64,000 bases of DNA from Lentzea nigeriaca (GCF_016907955.1 NZ_JAFBCX010000008.1:296212-360211); one strand, 5' to 3'. Numbered from the stretch's first letter, positions 26,272 to 36,027 are shown. Notes: generated by a model not told the origin, from the letters alone. Translations and numbers: made by a program.

Positions 26272-27674
26272 CGAACGAGATCGGCGAGCGGGCGGTCCGG
26301 GGATCACTGTGGCTCTTCGCGGTCAACGTCGTCAGCAAGGGCTGTCAGATCGCGATCACGCTGGTGCTCGCGGCGCTGCTCACCGAGGACGGTCTCGGCG
26401 TGGTGTCGCTCGTCGTATCGCTGGTCAACATCGGCCAGGTCGTGCAGTCCGCGGGCGTCTACGACGTGATCAGCCGCACGAACCGCGATCCGCGACAGCT
26501 CGCGGGCACCGTGCTGACGTCGAGCATCGGTGGTGGCGCGACGCTGGCCGCCCTGCTGATGCTCACGGCGGAACCGCTCGGCACCGCGCTCGGGGCGCCG
26601 GCCACCCTCATCAGGGTCGCGGCGCTCAGCCTGCCGTTCACGGCGATCGGTGGCGTCCAGATGGCGATGATGCACCGTGACCTGGACTTCCGGCGCCGGA
26701 TGCTGCCGGACGCGGGCGGGATGGTGCTGGGCACGGCGGTCACGATCGTCCTGGCAGCACTGGGTTCCGGCCCGCTCGCGGTGGCAGTGGGCCTGGTGTG
26801 CAACGCCATCGCGCAGCCCGTGCTGGCGGTGGTCGCGGGGGCACGGGTGTGGCCGGGTTGGGACCGCGAATCCGCGCGGGAAGCCTTGCGGTGGACGGCT
26901 GTCGTCGGCCCCGGCGCCGTGGTCGCCACGCTGCTGATCAACGTGGACTACCTGACGATCGGGCACGTGCTCGGCCCGTCCGCCGTAGGTGTGTACTCGC
27001 TCGCGTTCCGGATCGCCTGGATGCCGTACATCGTCGTGGCCGTCGTGCTGGGCGGCGTGATGTTCCCGGTGTGCGCCGAGCTGATCCGAAGTGGACAGTG
27101 CGTGTCCGGTGCCGTGCTGCGGTTCACCAGGGCCGCGCTCATGATCACCAGCGGGCTCTTCGTGGTCATCGCGCTGCTCGCGGACCACGTGGTGCTGTTC
27201 GGCGAACGCTGGGCGCCGGCGGGACCGGTGCTGATGACGTTGTGCGCCTATGGACTCGGCCTCGGCCTGTTGCACACCTGGTACCAGGTGATCCGCGCCG
27301 CCGGGCACGCGCGGTGGTACCTCGCCCTCGAGGTGACGCACCTGGTCGCCCTGCTGAGCGCGCTGGCCGTGACCACGCGGCACGGTGTGCTCGCCGTGGC
27401 GATCGCTCAGGCCGCGATCGTCTGGTTGCTCGTGCCCCTCACCTGGTGGGTGCTGACGCGGCACGGACTCGCGTTCCCGCCATGCGAACTGGGCCGCACC
27501 ACAGCCGGACTGCTCACGGCCTCCGCGGCCTGCGCGGCCGTCGCCCGCCTGCTCCCGGACACCGACGGCGTCGCGGGCGCACTGCTCGCCGGGCTGGCGT
27601 TGCTCGGCGTCTACGCGGCGGTCGTGCTGCCGCTCAACCGTGAAGCCGTCCGCGAACTGCGAGGCAGCCTGTGA
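26268..27674 (+). CDS. polysaccharide flippase (Wzx-like)
   Basis: A 468-residue MOP-superfamily exporter with 12-14 predicted helices; it opens with ERAVRGSLWLFAVNVVSKGCQIAITLVL, typical of this group. It would move the lipid-linked repeat unit across the membrane. GTG start overlaps the previous stop by four bases, and its end overlaps the next gene in the same way. Confidence 0.85.
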   Translation: MTNEIGERAVRGSLWLFAVNVVSKGCQIAITLVLAALLTEDGLGVVSLVVSLVNIGQVVQSAGVYDVISRTNRDPRQLAGTVLTSSIGGGATLAALLMLTAEPLGTALGAPATLIRVAALSLPFTAIGGVQMAMMHRDLDFRRRMLPDAGGMVLGTAVTIVLAALGSGPLAVAVGLVCNAIAQPVLAVVAGARVWPGWDRESAREALRWTAVVGPGAVVATLLINVDYLTIGHVLGPSAVGVYSLAFRIAWMPYIVVAVVLGGVMFPVCAELIRSGQCVSGAVLRFTRAALMITSGLFVVIALLADHVVLFGERWAPAGPVLMTLCAYGLGLGLLHTWYQVIRAAGHARWYLALEVTHLVALLSALAVTTRHGVLAVAIAQAAIVWLLVPLTWWVLTRHGLAFPPCELGRTTAGLLTASAACAAVARLLPDTDGVAGALLAGLALLGVYAAVVLPLNREAVRELRGSL

Positions 27675-28741
27675 AGGTCGTGCACGTGACGCAGCCGGTC
27701 GAGGCGGGCGTCGCCAAGGTGGTCCTCGATCTCGCGCTGGCACAACAGGCCGCCGGGTGGGACGTGCACGTGGTGTGCCCGCCGCACGGCTGGCTCCCCA
27801 CTCAGATCCACACCCACGCGTGGCACGCGACCCGCTCACCAGGACCGGCCACCCCGCGAGAAACGCACAAGCTGCGCAAGCTGCTGAAAGACCTGCGTCC
27901 CGACATCGTGCACCTGCACAGCTCGAAGGCCGGGCTGACCGGCAGGCTCGCGGTGCGCGGCCGGATCACGACGATCTTCCAGCCGCACCTGTGGTCGTTC
28001 CGCCTCTCAGAGGGTCTGCTGCGACGGGCGTGCGTGCGCTGGGAAGCGTTCGCCTCGCGGTGGACGCACCAGCTGGTGTGCGTGAGTGACGACGAACTCG
28101 CCTCCGGACGCGCGGCAGGAGTGACCGCACCGGCCGAGGTCGTGTGCAACGGCGTCGACACCACGCGACTGCGCCCGGCAGACCGAACCGCGGCACGCCA
28201 ACGGCTCGGGCTGCCGGAACGGCCGACGGTGGTGTGCGTCGGCCGGTTGGCACCACAGAAGGGCCAGGACCTCCTGCTCGCCGCCTGGCCGAAGGTGCTC
28301 GCGAACGTCCCCGACGCCCAGCTGGTGCTGGTCGGCGACGGTCCAATGAGGACTGAATGGCAGCAGGACCAGGAGTCCGTCCTGTGGTGGGGTCGCAGCG
28401 ACGCCACCACAGACTTCTACGCCGCCGCTGACGTCGTCGTCCTGCCGTCACGTGCCGAGGGCATGGCCCTGGTCGCGCTGGAAGCCATGGCCTGCGGTCG
28501 TTCCGTCGTGGCGTTCGACGTGGACGGCGTACGGCAGAGCCTCGGGTCAGCAGGGGCCGTCGTCCCGAAGGAGGACGTGGCCGCACTCGCTCAAGCACTC
28601 GTGGCACGGCTCGCCGACCCGTCGCTCGCGGACCGGGAAGGCCGTGCCGGACGCCGGCGTGCCGAGACGTTGTTCGACAGCGCCCGCATGACCGACCAGA
28701 TCATCACGCTCGTGGAGAAGCTCGAAGGAGATGCCCGGTGA
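27671..28741 (+). CDS. GT4-family glycosyltransferase
   Basis: A 356-residue GT-B enzyme. Signature parts are KVVHVTQPVEAGVAKVV, DIVHLHSSKAGLTGRL, CVGRLAPQKGQDLLLAAW and LPSRAEGMALVALEAMACGRSVVA. The N-terminal pattern matches the EpsD/EpsF type of capsule transferases. Donor unknown. Translationally coupled on both sides. Confidence 0.88.
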   Translation: MKVVHVTQPVEAGVAKVVLDLALAQQAAGWDVHVVCPPHGWLPTQIHTHAWHATRSPGPATPRETHKLRKLLKDLRPDIVHLHSSKAGLTGRLAVRGRITTIFQPHLWSFRLSEGLLRRACVRWEAFASRWTHQLVCVSDDELASGRAAGVTAPAEVVCNGVDTTRLRPADRTAARQRLGLPERPTVVCVGRLAPQKGQDLLLAAWPKVLANVPDAQLVLVGDGPMRTEWQQDQESVLWWGRSDATTDFYAAADVVVLPSRAEGMALVALEAMACGRSVVAFDVDGVRQSLGSAGAVVPKEDVAALAQALVARLADPSLADREGRAGRRRAETLFDSARMTDQIITLVEKLEGDAR

Positions 28742-29826
28742 GGGTCGCGTACCTGCTGACCCAGGACCGGGGTGGCCCGGTCGACGTCGCAGTCCGGCTC
28801 GCCGCAGCGCTGCAGGCCGGTGGCGAGGCCGAGGTCAAGGTGTTCGGCCCGGTTCCCGCCCGCGACGCGCAGCTCGTCGAGCACGAGGAGGTCACCGTGC
28901 CGCACAAGGGTGATCTGCGCGCAAGCCGGCAGGCCCGCGCGGCGCTGCGGGCGTGGCAACCGGACGTCGTGCACGCGCAGGACCGCCGCAGCGGCCTCGT
29001 CTGCGCCGGGCTCGGCGACATCCCGGTCGTGCACACCTACCACGGCGTGCCGGACGACGTGACCGAGCCGTGGTTCCGCGGCGCCGCACGGGCACCGAGA
29101 CCATCGACGTACACGATGACCGTGCTCGCCGCGGATGCCCTCGTCGCACGCCGCGTCGACCGCACGGTCGTGCCCTCACCCGCGATGGGCAAGTTCCTCC
29201 GCGAACGATTGCGCGTGCCCGCCCACCGCATCGCACACATCGACAACTGCGTCCCGATCGGCGCCGCCGAGCCGCCCGCCACGCCGGTGCGCCACCTGTT
29301 GTTCGTCGGTCTTCTGGTGGAACGCAAGGGCTTGCCCACGTTGCTGGAAGCACTGCCACGTGCGATGCCGCCGGACGCGACGCTCACCGTCGTCGGTGAC
29401 GGCCCGCTGCGCGCCAGGTGCGAACGGCTCGCGGAAGGCCTCCCCGTCGAGTTCCTCGGCTTCCGCGCGGACGTGCCGGAGCTGCTGCGCAAGCACGACG
29501 CGTTGGTGCTGCCGTCCACAATGGAACAGCAGCCGCTCGTCGTCGCCGAGGCGATGGCGGCGGGGAAGCCGGTGGTGGCAACGGACACCGGCGGCGTCGC
29601 GGACATGCTCGACGTGCCGGGCACCGCGCTCCGCCTCGCTTCGCCGGGTGACGCGGCCTCGCTGGCCAAGCAACTGCGCGCGCTCTTCGCCGACCTGGAC
29701 CCGGCCTGGACGGGCCGGCTCCTGGCCGAGCGGGCGAAGGAGCGCTTCAGCCCCGAGGTGTGCGCTGGGCGGCACCTGGAGCTGTACCGCGGCCTCAGCC
29801 GGTCTCTGCCGGTTTCGTCGGCTTGA
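28738..29826 (+). CDS. GT4-family glycosyltransferase
   Basis: A 362-residue GT-B enzyme with VVHAQDRRSGLVCAGL and VVHTYHGVPDD in the acceptor domain, FVGLLVERKGLPTLLEAL at the turn, and LPSTMEQQPLVVAEAMAAGKPVVATDTGG for the nucleotide sugar. It is the last gene of the nine-gene run. Its last 32 bp overlap, tail to tail, with the lipoprotein gene on the other strand, so there is no room for a separate terminator. Confidence 0.87.
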   Translation: MRVAYLLTQDRGGPVDVAVRLAAALQAGGEAEVKVFGPVPARDAQLVEHEEVTVPHKGDLRASRQARAALRAWQPDVVHAQDRRSGLVCAGLGDIPVVHTYHGVPDDVTEPWFRGAARAPRPSTYTMTVLAADALVARRVDRTVVPSPAMGKFLRERLRVPAHRIAHIDNCVPIGAAEPPATPVRHLLFVGLLVERKGLPTLLEALPRAMPPDATLTVVGDGPLRARCERLAEGLPVEFLGFRADVPELLRKHDALVLPSTMEQQPLVVAEAMAAGKPVVATDTGGVADMLDVPGTALRLASPGDAASLAKQLRALFADLDPAWTGRLLAERAKERFSPEVCAGRHLELYRGLSRSLPVSSA

Positions 29827-31123
29827 CCGGTGGAGTGGTGGGCACGGCTTTCGGCTTGACGAGCACCTTGGCGTCCGCGCCGGGCAGCTCGAACGGCCCC
29901 GGCACCGGCACCCCGTTGATGTCCACCAACCCGGCGGGCGGCGTCACCTGAGCCGGATTGCCGGTCGGGTTCACCGCCACCCAGCCGTTGCTGAAGCCAC
30001 GCGTCCACAACCCGTTGGGCAACCGGTTCGCCGTCTCGACCGCCTCGCCGAGCCCGGCCTCCTGGTACTGCGACCACGCCGGGTTCTCGTAGTCGGGAGC
30101 CGCACCGTTCCAGCACGTGTACGGCCCGGCGAGCAGCGCCGCCGTGGCGTAACCGACGCGTTCCTCGCGCGGGCTGGCGGTGTGCGTGACCAGCAACAGC
30201 CAGGACTCGCCGAGCGCGGCCTGGGCGCGCAGTTCCTTCCACTCGTTGCCGCGGAACGTGAGCAGCTCGCCGTTGCCGCCGTCGTCGCGCAGCCCGAAGT
30301 TCTCCTCCATCGCCCCGTCGTACCGGGAGTGCGCGGTCCACCTGCCCGGTCGCAGGTGCGACTCGGACACGTTGGGAACCAGCATCTTCCCCGCCTTCTG
30401 CAGCTCGTCACCGGCGATGCCGAGGAACGAGTCGAAGCCGTCGCGCAGCAGCCGGTCGGTGGCCTCGACGTCGGCGGTGCCCTTGAGCAAGGCCGGCGAG
30501 TAGAACCTCAACGAGCTGAAGTCGTTGTCCGCCAGCACTCCGTCCCAGCCCTCGCGGACGACCTCCTCGACGACCGCCGTCGTCCACGCGCGTTGGTAGG
30601 CCTCGGTCCACACCGTCATCTGCCAGTGCTTCTCGTAACCACTCCACTCGATCCGCTGGTCGGCGGTGTCGACGGCGAACCACTCCGGGTGCGCCTTCTC
30701 CGTGGCGACGTACCCGAGCCCGGTCGGCAGGTACTTCGCGTCGATGCCGTTGTCGACGGTGCCCGGATAGTTGCGGGTGCTGGAGAAGTCCTTGTACACC
30801 AGCACTTTCACCTTGGGGTTCAGCTGGCGCAGCCGCTTGAGGGCAGCCGTCTCCCACGAGTTCAGCACCACGAGGCCGAAGTGCTGTGCGGCGAACTTGA
30901 GCTGGAGCGACGTGGGTTTCGCGCCGATGCCGTACCACCACGCGCACGGCGCGAGCGGTTTCGGCGGCGGACCGCTGACGATCGACGGTTCCGGCGGAGC
31001 GAGGCTCTCCTGCGCCGCTCTCTCGTCGACCGGCAGGAACGTACAGGCGGTCGTGGTGAACACCAGCAGTGCCACCAGAGACCGTGCCAGTGCCCGACCT
31101 GTCAGCGATTCCTTCGGCAACAC
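29795..31123 (-). CDS. lipoprotein, putative glycosyl hydrolase (GHL15-like)
   Basis: A 442-residue protein with a lipobox (VFTTTAC) after a hydrophobic stretch, so it is probably lipid-anchored outside. The body resembles the hypothetical glycosyl hydrolase 15-like TIM barrel: WYGIGAKPTSLQLKFAAQHFG, VKVLVYKDFSS, GWDGVLADNDFSS, and late RGFSNGWVAVNPTGNPAQ. It may trim the polymer made by the cluster. Its start lies 22 bp inside the upstream glycosylphosphotransferase gene. Confidence 0.7.
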   Translation of the reverse strand: MLPKESLTGRALARSLVALLVFTTTACTFLPVDERAAQESLAPPEPSIVSGPPPKPLAPCAWWYGIGAKPTSLQLKFAAQHFGLVVLNSWETAALKRLRQLNPKVKVLVYKDFSSTRNYPGTVDNGIDAKYLPTGLGYVATEKAHPEWFAVDTADQRIEWSGYEKHWQMTVWTEAYQRAWTTAVVEEVVREGWDGVLADNDFSSLRFYSPALLKGTADVEATDRLLRDGFDSFLGIAGDELQKAGKMLVPNVSESHLRPGRWTAHSRYDGAMEENFGLRDDGGNGELLTFRGNEWKELRAQAALGESWLLLVTHTASPREERVGYATAALLAGPYTCWNGAAPDYENPAWSQYQEAGLGEAVETANRLPNGLWTRGFSNGWVAVNPTGNPAQVTPPAGLVDINGVPVPGPFELPGADAKVLVKPKAVPTTPPVKPTKPAETG

Positions 31124-32544
31124 AGCTCACCCACCGTCAACAGCACGATTTTGACGTCCAGCCACAGCGACCAGTTCGCGATGTAGTAGTTGTCGTACCG
31201 AGATCTGTCCACGATCGAGGTGTCCCCCCTCAATCCGTGGACCTGGGCGAGCCCGGTCAATCCGGTGGGTACTCGATGGCGCGCCCAGTATAGTTCGTGG
31301 ATCGCGGAGAACTGGCGAACGAAACCCGGCCTTTCCGGCCGCGGCCCGACAATGCACATGTCGCCGCGCAGGATGTTCCACAGCTGCGGCAGCTCGTCGA
31401 GCGAGGTGCGGCGCAGGAACCCGCCGACGGGCCCGACCCGCGAGTCGCCCACCACCGACCACCGGACGTCCGAGTCGTCCACACCGGTCTGCCGGACACT
31501 GCGCAGCTTGTAGATCACGAACTTCTGGTCGTCCATGCCGACGCGGATCTGCTTGAACATGATCGGCCGGCCGCTCTCCAGCAGCACCGCGAGCGCGCAC
31601 AGCCCGATGACCGGCGAGAGCAGTACCAGCGCGAGCAGCGCGAGCGACCGCTCGACCAGGCGCTTGATCCACCACGTCGGCCTGGCGGTCGGCGCGGTGC
31701 TCAGCCGCAGCAACGGGTAGCTGCGCAGTCGTTCGACGTCGGGCCCGTCCTGGTGCAGCTCGAACATCCTCGGCACGACGAGCGTCGAGCAGCCGAGCCG
31801 ATGCGCTGTCACGGCCGCGTCGACCAGCGGTGAGTCGACGGCCTGCGAGAACGCGATCACTACGGTGCCCACGCCGAGCCGGTCGATCGCGGTGGCCAGG
31901 TCGTCGCGCAGCAGGCCGACCGGCAGTTTGCGGTCGCCCGGCGGGTCGGGGTCGATGAACCCGACGGGACGCAGGCCGTACTCGGGGTGGCGCAGCATGA
32001 CCTCGGCGAGGTCCGTGCCGACCCTGCCCGCGCCGATCACGATCGTCCGGTCGCAGCAGTCGAACCGGCGACGGCACCACCGCCCGAACGCGAACACCAC
32101 CAGCCTGGCCGGCTCGCCCACCAGGGTGAAGGCGACGACAGCCGCCTTGAGCTGCAACAACACCTCCGGTGGCCAGCCGCCGACCAACAGCAGCACGCCC
32201 ACTGCCGCGAACGCGATCGCCGTCGTGGCGAGCGAGCGCGGCAGGTCGTGCAGCCACGACAGCTGCAGCCGCCTGCGGTAGACCCGCCCCGATACCCGCA
32301 CGCCGAGCAGCGCGCCCGCGAGCACCACCATCGCGGCCGCGTTCAACGCGGTGGTCGACGCCGTCGTGAACAACGCGACCGCGTCGACCACGACCAGCAG
32401 TACCGCCACCCCGTTCACCCGGCCGAGCAGACCGCGTGGACGCGTCCCGTCACGGACGGGCTCCATCGGCGTGGTCAGCTCTCCCGCGAACCACTCGTCC
32501 AGGGGAAGACCCACGCGCGACTCCGCCTCAGCGCTTTGTCTCAT
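31102..32544 (-). CDS. exopolysaccharide polyprenyl glycosylphosphotransferase
   Basis: A 480-residue enzyme that starts repeat-unit synthesis by moving a sugar-1-phosphate onto undecaprenyl phosphate. It has four N-terminal helices, a Rossmann-like central domain (RTIVIGAGRVGTDLAEVML), and the catalytic C-terminal domain with KRLVERSLALLALVLLSPV, KQIRVGMDDQKFVIYKLRSV, RRTSLDELPQLWNILRGDMC, VGPRPERP and the YDNYYIANWSLWLD tail typical of WbaP/CpsE-type enzymes. Confidence 0.92.
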   Translation of the reverse strand: MRQSAEAESRVGLPLDEWFAGELTTPMEPVRDGTRPRGLLGRVNGVAVLLVVVDAVALFTTASTTALNAAAMVVLAGALLGVRVSGRVYRRRLQLSWLHDLPRSLATTAIAFAAVGVLLLVGGWPPEVLLQLKAAVVAFTLVGEPARLVVFAFGRWCRRRFDCCDRTIVIGAGRVGTDLAEVMLRHPEYGLRPVGFIDPDPPGDRKLPVGLLRDDLATAIDRLGVGTVVIAFSQAVDSPLVDAAVTAHRLGCSTLVVPRMFELHQDGPDVERLRSYPLLRLSTAPTARPTWWIKRLVERSLALLALVLLSPVIGLCALAVLLESGRPIMFKQIRVGMDDQKFVIYKLRSVRQTGVDDSDVRWSVVGDSRVGPVGGFLRRTSLDELPQLWNILRGDMCIVGPRPERPGFVRQFSAIHELYWARHRVPTGLTGLAQVHGLRGDTSIVDRSRYDNYYIANWSLWLDVKIVLLTVGELCCRRNR

Positions 32545-32780
32545 CCGAATTCACCCGATCGAGATCATCTGGCAGGAAAATGTCCCGAGAATGACGGCAA
32601 CAAGCCCCGTCGTCACCCGTTCGAGGAACACTTGTACCCCTTTCGAATTACATCCGAAATCAGTCGAGCCTTCCGCTCCCCACCGCCGAGCGAAAGTCAG
32701 CCAGGGGCCGCCCGCAATTTAAGTCCGGGCGTGCGAATAATTCTGGCCGCCGCACTGAGACCCGATGAAATGGGGGCTCC
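32545..32780. promoter_or_regulatory. divergent promoter region of the polysaccharide cluster
   Basis: A 236-bp gap, clearly richer in A+T than its neighbours (for example around 32560-32670), between the glycosylphosphotransferase (minus) and the GT2 gene (plus). It must hold two promoters. No single operator stands out. Confidence 0.5.
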
Positions 32781-33614
32781 ATGTCAGTCGCCGGACGCGA
32801 GGTCCACACCTCGCCGACGCCCGGTCCAAGACCCGCCGCAACGGTCACCGCGCCCGTTCGCGGCCGGGCGCACGTCGTGCTGCCCGCCTACAACGAGGCC
32901 GTGTCGCTGCCGTCGTTGCTGCGCCGCATCGCCGAGGTCGGCCGCACCGAGCGGGTCACGGCGTGGGTCGTCGACGACGGGTCGTCGGACGGGACCGGCG
33001 ACGTGGTCGACGTCGCCGACGTGGCGGGGCTGGACGTCCGAGTGGTGCGCCACCAGGTGAACCTCGGCCTCGGTCAGGCCGTCCAAACCGGACTGAAGGC
33101 CGCGCTGAACGATGCCGACGAAGACGACTTCATCGTCGTCATGGACGCCGACGACACGCACGACCCCGCGCTCATCACCAAGCTGGGCAACGAGATCCTC
33201 GCCGGATCCGACGTGGTGATCTGCTCCCGCTTCGTCGACGGCGGTGACGACAAGACAGCCCCGCCGTTCCGCCGGATGCTGTCGCGTGGCGCCGCCGTGC
33301 TGTTCCGCCGCGTGCTCGGGCTGGTCGAAGTGCACGACTTCACGAGCGGCTTCCGCGCCTACCGGGTCAGCCTGCTCACCCGCGCGTGCACGCACTGGGG
33401 CGAGCGGCTCGTCGAGGAGCGCGGTTTCGCCTGCATGGTCGAGCTTCTGCTCAAGCTCAGGCACTGCCATCCGGTGATCACCGAGGTGCCGCTGGAGCTG
33501 CGCTACGACCGCAAGCAGGGCCCGAGCAAGCTGAAGCTGCGTCACACGATCGTCCAGTACGTCCGGCTGCTGGCGCGCGACCGGCTCACCCCGGCCCCGT
33601 ACCGGGAGCTGTGA
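32781..33614 (+). CDS. GT2-family glycosyltransferase (polyprenyl-phosphate mannosyltransferase-like)
   Basis: A 277-residue GT-A enzyme. HVVLPAYNEAVSLPSLLRRI, WVVDDGSSDGTGDV and VVMDADDTHDPALI (the DxD metal motif) follow the dolichol-phosphate mannose synthase pattern, and SGFRAYRVSLL matches the acceptor loop. No C-terminal helices. It may make the polyprenyl-phosphate sugar used by the GT87 protein. ATG behind TGGGGG. Confidence 0.88.
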   Translation: MSVAGREVHTSPTPGPRPAATVTAPVRGRAHVVLPAYNEAVSLPSLLRRIAEVGRTERVTAWVVDDGSSDGTGDVVDVADVAGLDVRVVRHQVNLGLGQAVQTGLKAALNDADEDDFIVVMDADDTHDPALITKLGNEILAGSDVVICSRFVDGGDDKTAPPFRRMLSRGAAVLFRRVLGLVEVHDFTSGFRAYRVSLLTRACTHWGERLVEERGFACMVELLLKLRHCHPVITEVPLELRYDRKQGPSKLKLRHTIVQYVRLLARDRLTPAPYREL

Positions 33615-34894
33615 TGAGCGCAGTGGTGATCGGCGGCGGCATCTGCGGCCTCGTCGTGGCGCACCGCCTCGCCCGCGCGGGCGTCGCCGTGACGGTGCTG
33701 GAGAGCACCGGCCAGCTCGGCGGTCTTGGCACGTTCTTCCCTTGGCACGGCAGGTGGTTGGAGCGCTTCTACCACTGCGTCATGCCGACGGACGAGGATC
33801 TGCTGGGCCTGCTGGGAGAAGTCGGGGTGCGCGACGACGTCCGCTGGGAGCGCACCAGCATGGGCATGATCGTCGAGGGGCGCCACTACCCGTTCAACTC
33901 CGCGCTGGACCTGGTGAGGTTCACCGCATTGGGTGTCGTCGACCGGGTCCGGTTCGGTGCGGTGTCGGTGTTGCTGCGCAGGCTCGGCAAGGGCAAGGAC
34001 CTCGACAACCTGCGCACCGAGGACTGGTTGCGCGGCCTGTACGGCGACCGGGTCTGGCGTGATCTCTTCGGTCCTCTGTTCGGGTCGAAGTTCGGCGCGG
34101 CGTTCGGCGACGTGCCCGCGCTGTACCTGTGGCAGCGGCTGGGCCGGGAGCGCAACGTCGCCGTGCGCGGCTACCCGCGCGGCGGTTACAAGTCGATCAT
34201 CGACGCGCTGCGGGCCTCGATCGAGGCGCACGGCGGGATCGTGCGGACGTCCGCTCCGGTCCGGGTGGTGCGGGACGGGATGGTCGAGCTCGACGGCGAG
34301 ACGATCGAGGCCGATCGGATCGTGTCCACGTTGCCGTTGCCCGCGTTGCGGCAGGTGGCCGACGCCGAACTGGCACCGCTGCTGCCCTGGGTGAACCTGC
34401 GGTACCAGGGCGTCGTGAACGCGTTGTTCGTGCTGCGGCAGCCGTTGTCCGGCCACTACTGGACTCCGGTGCTGCGTTCGGGCACCGAGTTCGACGGCGT
34501 CGTCGAGATGTCTCCGCTGACCGGGCCGGTCGACGGGCGGCACCTCGCGTACGTCATGCGTTACACCGACCGGGATTCCGCGCTGTTCGCCGAGGACGAG
34601 CGCACGATCGCGGCCAGGTGGACCGAGCAGCTGCGGTCGCTGCACCCCGGCGCGGACGTCGAAGAGGTGCACGTCTTCCGCGCTCCGTTCGTGGAACCGG
34701 TGTACCCCGTGGGATATCTCGCCCAGCAGCCGGCGGTGGAGGTGGCGGGCACGCGGCTGCTGCTCGCCACCACCGCGCACGTCTATCCCTCGGTGACGAG
34801 CTGGAACTCGAGCGTCGGACTGGCGAACCGGGTGTCGGAGACCATTTTGCGCACCGCTGCCTCGATGAGCCCGGACGGCGAACCGGTGCCGTAG
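33614..34894 (+). CDS. FAD-dependent oxidoreductase (amine-oxidase / UDP-galactopyranose-mutase-like)
   Basis: A 426-residue flavoprotein. The FAD-binding Rossmann motif is VVIGGGICGLVVAHRLARAG (residues 4-23), followed by LESTGQLGGLGTFF. YPRGGYKSIIDAL and SVTSWNSSVGLANRV at the end complete the fold. Proteins of this type occur in polysaccharide clusters next to GT2 genes; the substrate is unknown. The start overlaps the GT2 stop. The last 112 bp overlap wecB on the other strand. Confidence 0.8.
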   Translation: MSAVVIGGGICGLVVAHRLARAGVAVTVLESTGQLGGLGTFFPWHGRWLERFYHCVMPTDEDLLGLLGEVGVRDDVRWERTSMGMIVEGRHYPFNSALDLVRFTALGVVDRVRFGAVSVLLRRLGKGKDLDNLRTEDWLRGLYGDRVWRDLFGPLFGSKFGAAFGDVPALYLWQRLGRERNVAVRGYPRGGYKSIIDALRASIEAHGGIVRTSAPVRVVRDGMVELDGETIEADRIVSTLPLPALRQVADAELAPLLPWVNLRYQGVVNALFVLRQPLSGHYWTPVLRSGTEFDGVVEMSPLTGPVDGRHLAYVMRYTDRDSALFAEDERTIAARWTEQLRSLHPGADVEEVHVFRAPFVEPVYPVGYLAQQPAVEVAGTRLLLATTAHVYPSVTSWNSSVGLANRVSETILRTAASMSPDGEPVP

Positions 34895-35922
34895 GGCGAC
34901 GCGATGCCGGCCAGCCGGGTGCGGTGCCCGCTCACGTCGTCGAGCCACTTGAGCACCTCGGCCCGCACTCGGGGGCCCGGCGGCACGAGCGTGCCGAACG
35001 TGCCCTCGATCTCGGGCCGTTCGGTGCTACGGCGGACCACGACGACCGGCCGTTTGAGGACGCTGACCTCCTCCTGCACGCCACCGGAGTCGGAGACGAG
35101 CACGGCGGCCCAGCGAGCCAGTGACAGGAAGTCCTTGTACGACTGGGGTTCGAGGACGTGCAGCCCGGCGAGCAACCGGCCGAGGCCGAACGCGGCGACC
35201 TGCTTCGCGGTGCGCGGGTGCAGTGGCAGCACGACGGGCAACGGCAGCTGGGCGAGCTCACCGAGGATCGTGCCGAGGTTCTCCTGGCAGTCCACGTTCT
35301 CCGGCCGGTGGATCGTGGCGAGCACGTACGAATCCGCTTTGAGCCCCAGTCCGGCGATCAGTCTCCGCGACTCGTCGGCGGCGGGAAGGGCTTCCTCCAG
35401 CGCTTCCACGACCGTGTTGCCGGTGACCGTGATCCGGTCCGCGGCAACGCCTTCCGCGACCAGGTTGGTGAAGTTGATCGGCGTCGGCGCGCAGCACAGG
35501 TCAGCGAGGTGGTCGATGGCGACCCTGTTGTGCTCCTCCGGCATCGCGCGGTCGTAGCTGCGCAAGCCTGCCTCGACGTGCACCAGCGGCACGTCGTTCG
35601 CGTTGGCGGCCAACGCACCCGCGAGCGCGGAGGTGGTGTCACCCTGCACGATCACCACACCGGGTGGCTCTTCGGCGAAGTGCGCGTCCAGTGCCGCCAC
35701 GGCATTTCCCAGCTGAGCACCCCGGCGTCCGCCGCCGACACCGAGCTCGACGAAGCTGCCCGGTTCCGCGATGTCCTGGCGGATGCGCGAGTACATCGAC
35801 TGGTCGTAGTGCTGTCCTGTGTAGACGACGGCGGCGTCCTTGCCGAACCGGCGGATGAGCGGAGCGAGCTTGATCAGTTCCGGCCTCGTGCCGCACACGA
35901 GGGTGATGGAGCCTCTTGTCAC
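34783..35922 (-). CDS. wecB: UDP-N-acetylglucosamine 2-epimerase (non-hydrolysing)
   Basis: A 379-residue enzyme that makes UDP-ManNAc from UDP-GlcNAc for the polymer. It has LVCGTRPELIKLAPLIRRF, the TGQHYDQSMY loop, VQGDTTSALAGAL, HVEAGLRSYDRAMPEEHNR and VSDSGGVQEEVSVLKRPVVVVR. GTG 35922 was chosen because it places the first strand at once; no clear ribosome site is seen. The 3' end overlaps the FAD gene by 112 bp. Confidence 0.9.
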   Translation of the reverse strand: MTRGSITLVCGTRPELIKLAPLIRRFGKDAAVVYTGQHYDQSMYSRIRQDIAEPGSFVELGVGGGRRGAQLGNAVAALDAHFAEEPPGVVIVQGDTTSALAGALAANANDVPLVHVEAGLRSYDRAMPEEHNRVAIDHLADLCCAPTPINFTNLVAEGVAADRITVTGNTVVEALEEALPAADESRRLIAGLGLKADSYVLATIHRPENVDCQENLGTILGELAQLPLPVVLPLHPRTAKQVAAFGLGRLLAGLHVLEPQSYKDFLSLARWAAVLVSDSGGVQEEVSVLKRPVVVVRRSTERPEIEGTFGTLVPPGPRVRAEVLKWLDDVSGHRTRLAGIASPYGTGSPSGLIEAAVRKMVSDTRFASPTLEFQLVTEG

Positions 35923-36027
35923 CGGCCGCACACTAGTTCTCGGCACGCCTGTTTCCGTTGCCCTGTCAGTCGATCGGGTGAGTCTCTGCAGCGGTGGCAC
36001 CTGAAACCGTTGCGGCGCAACTAATGT

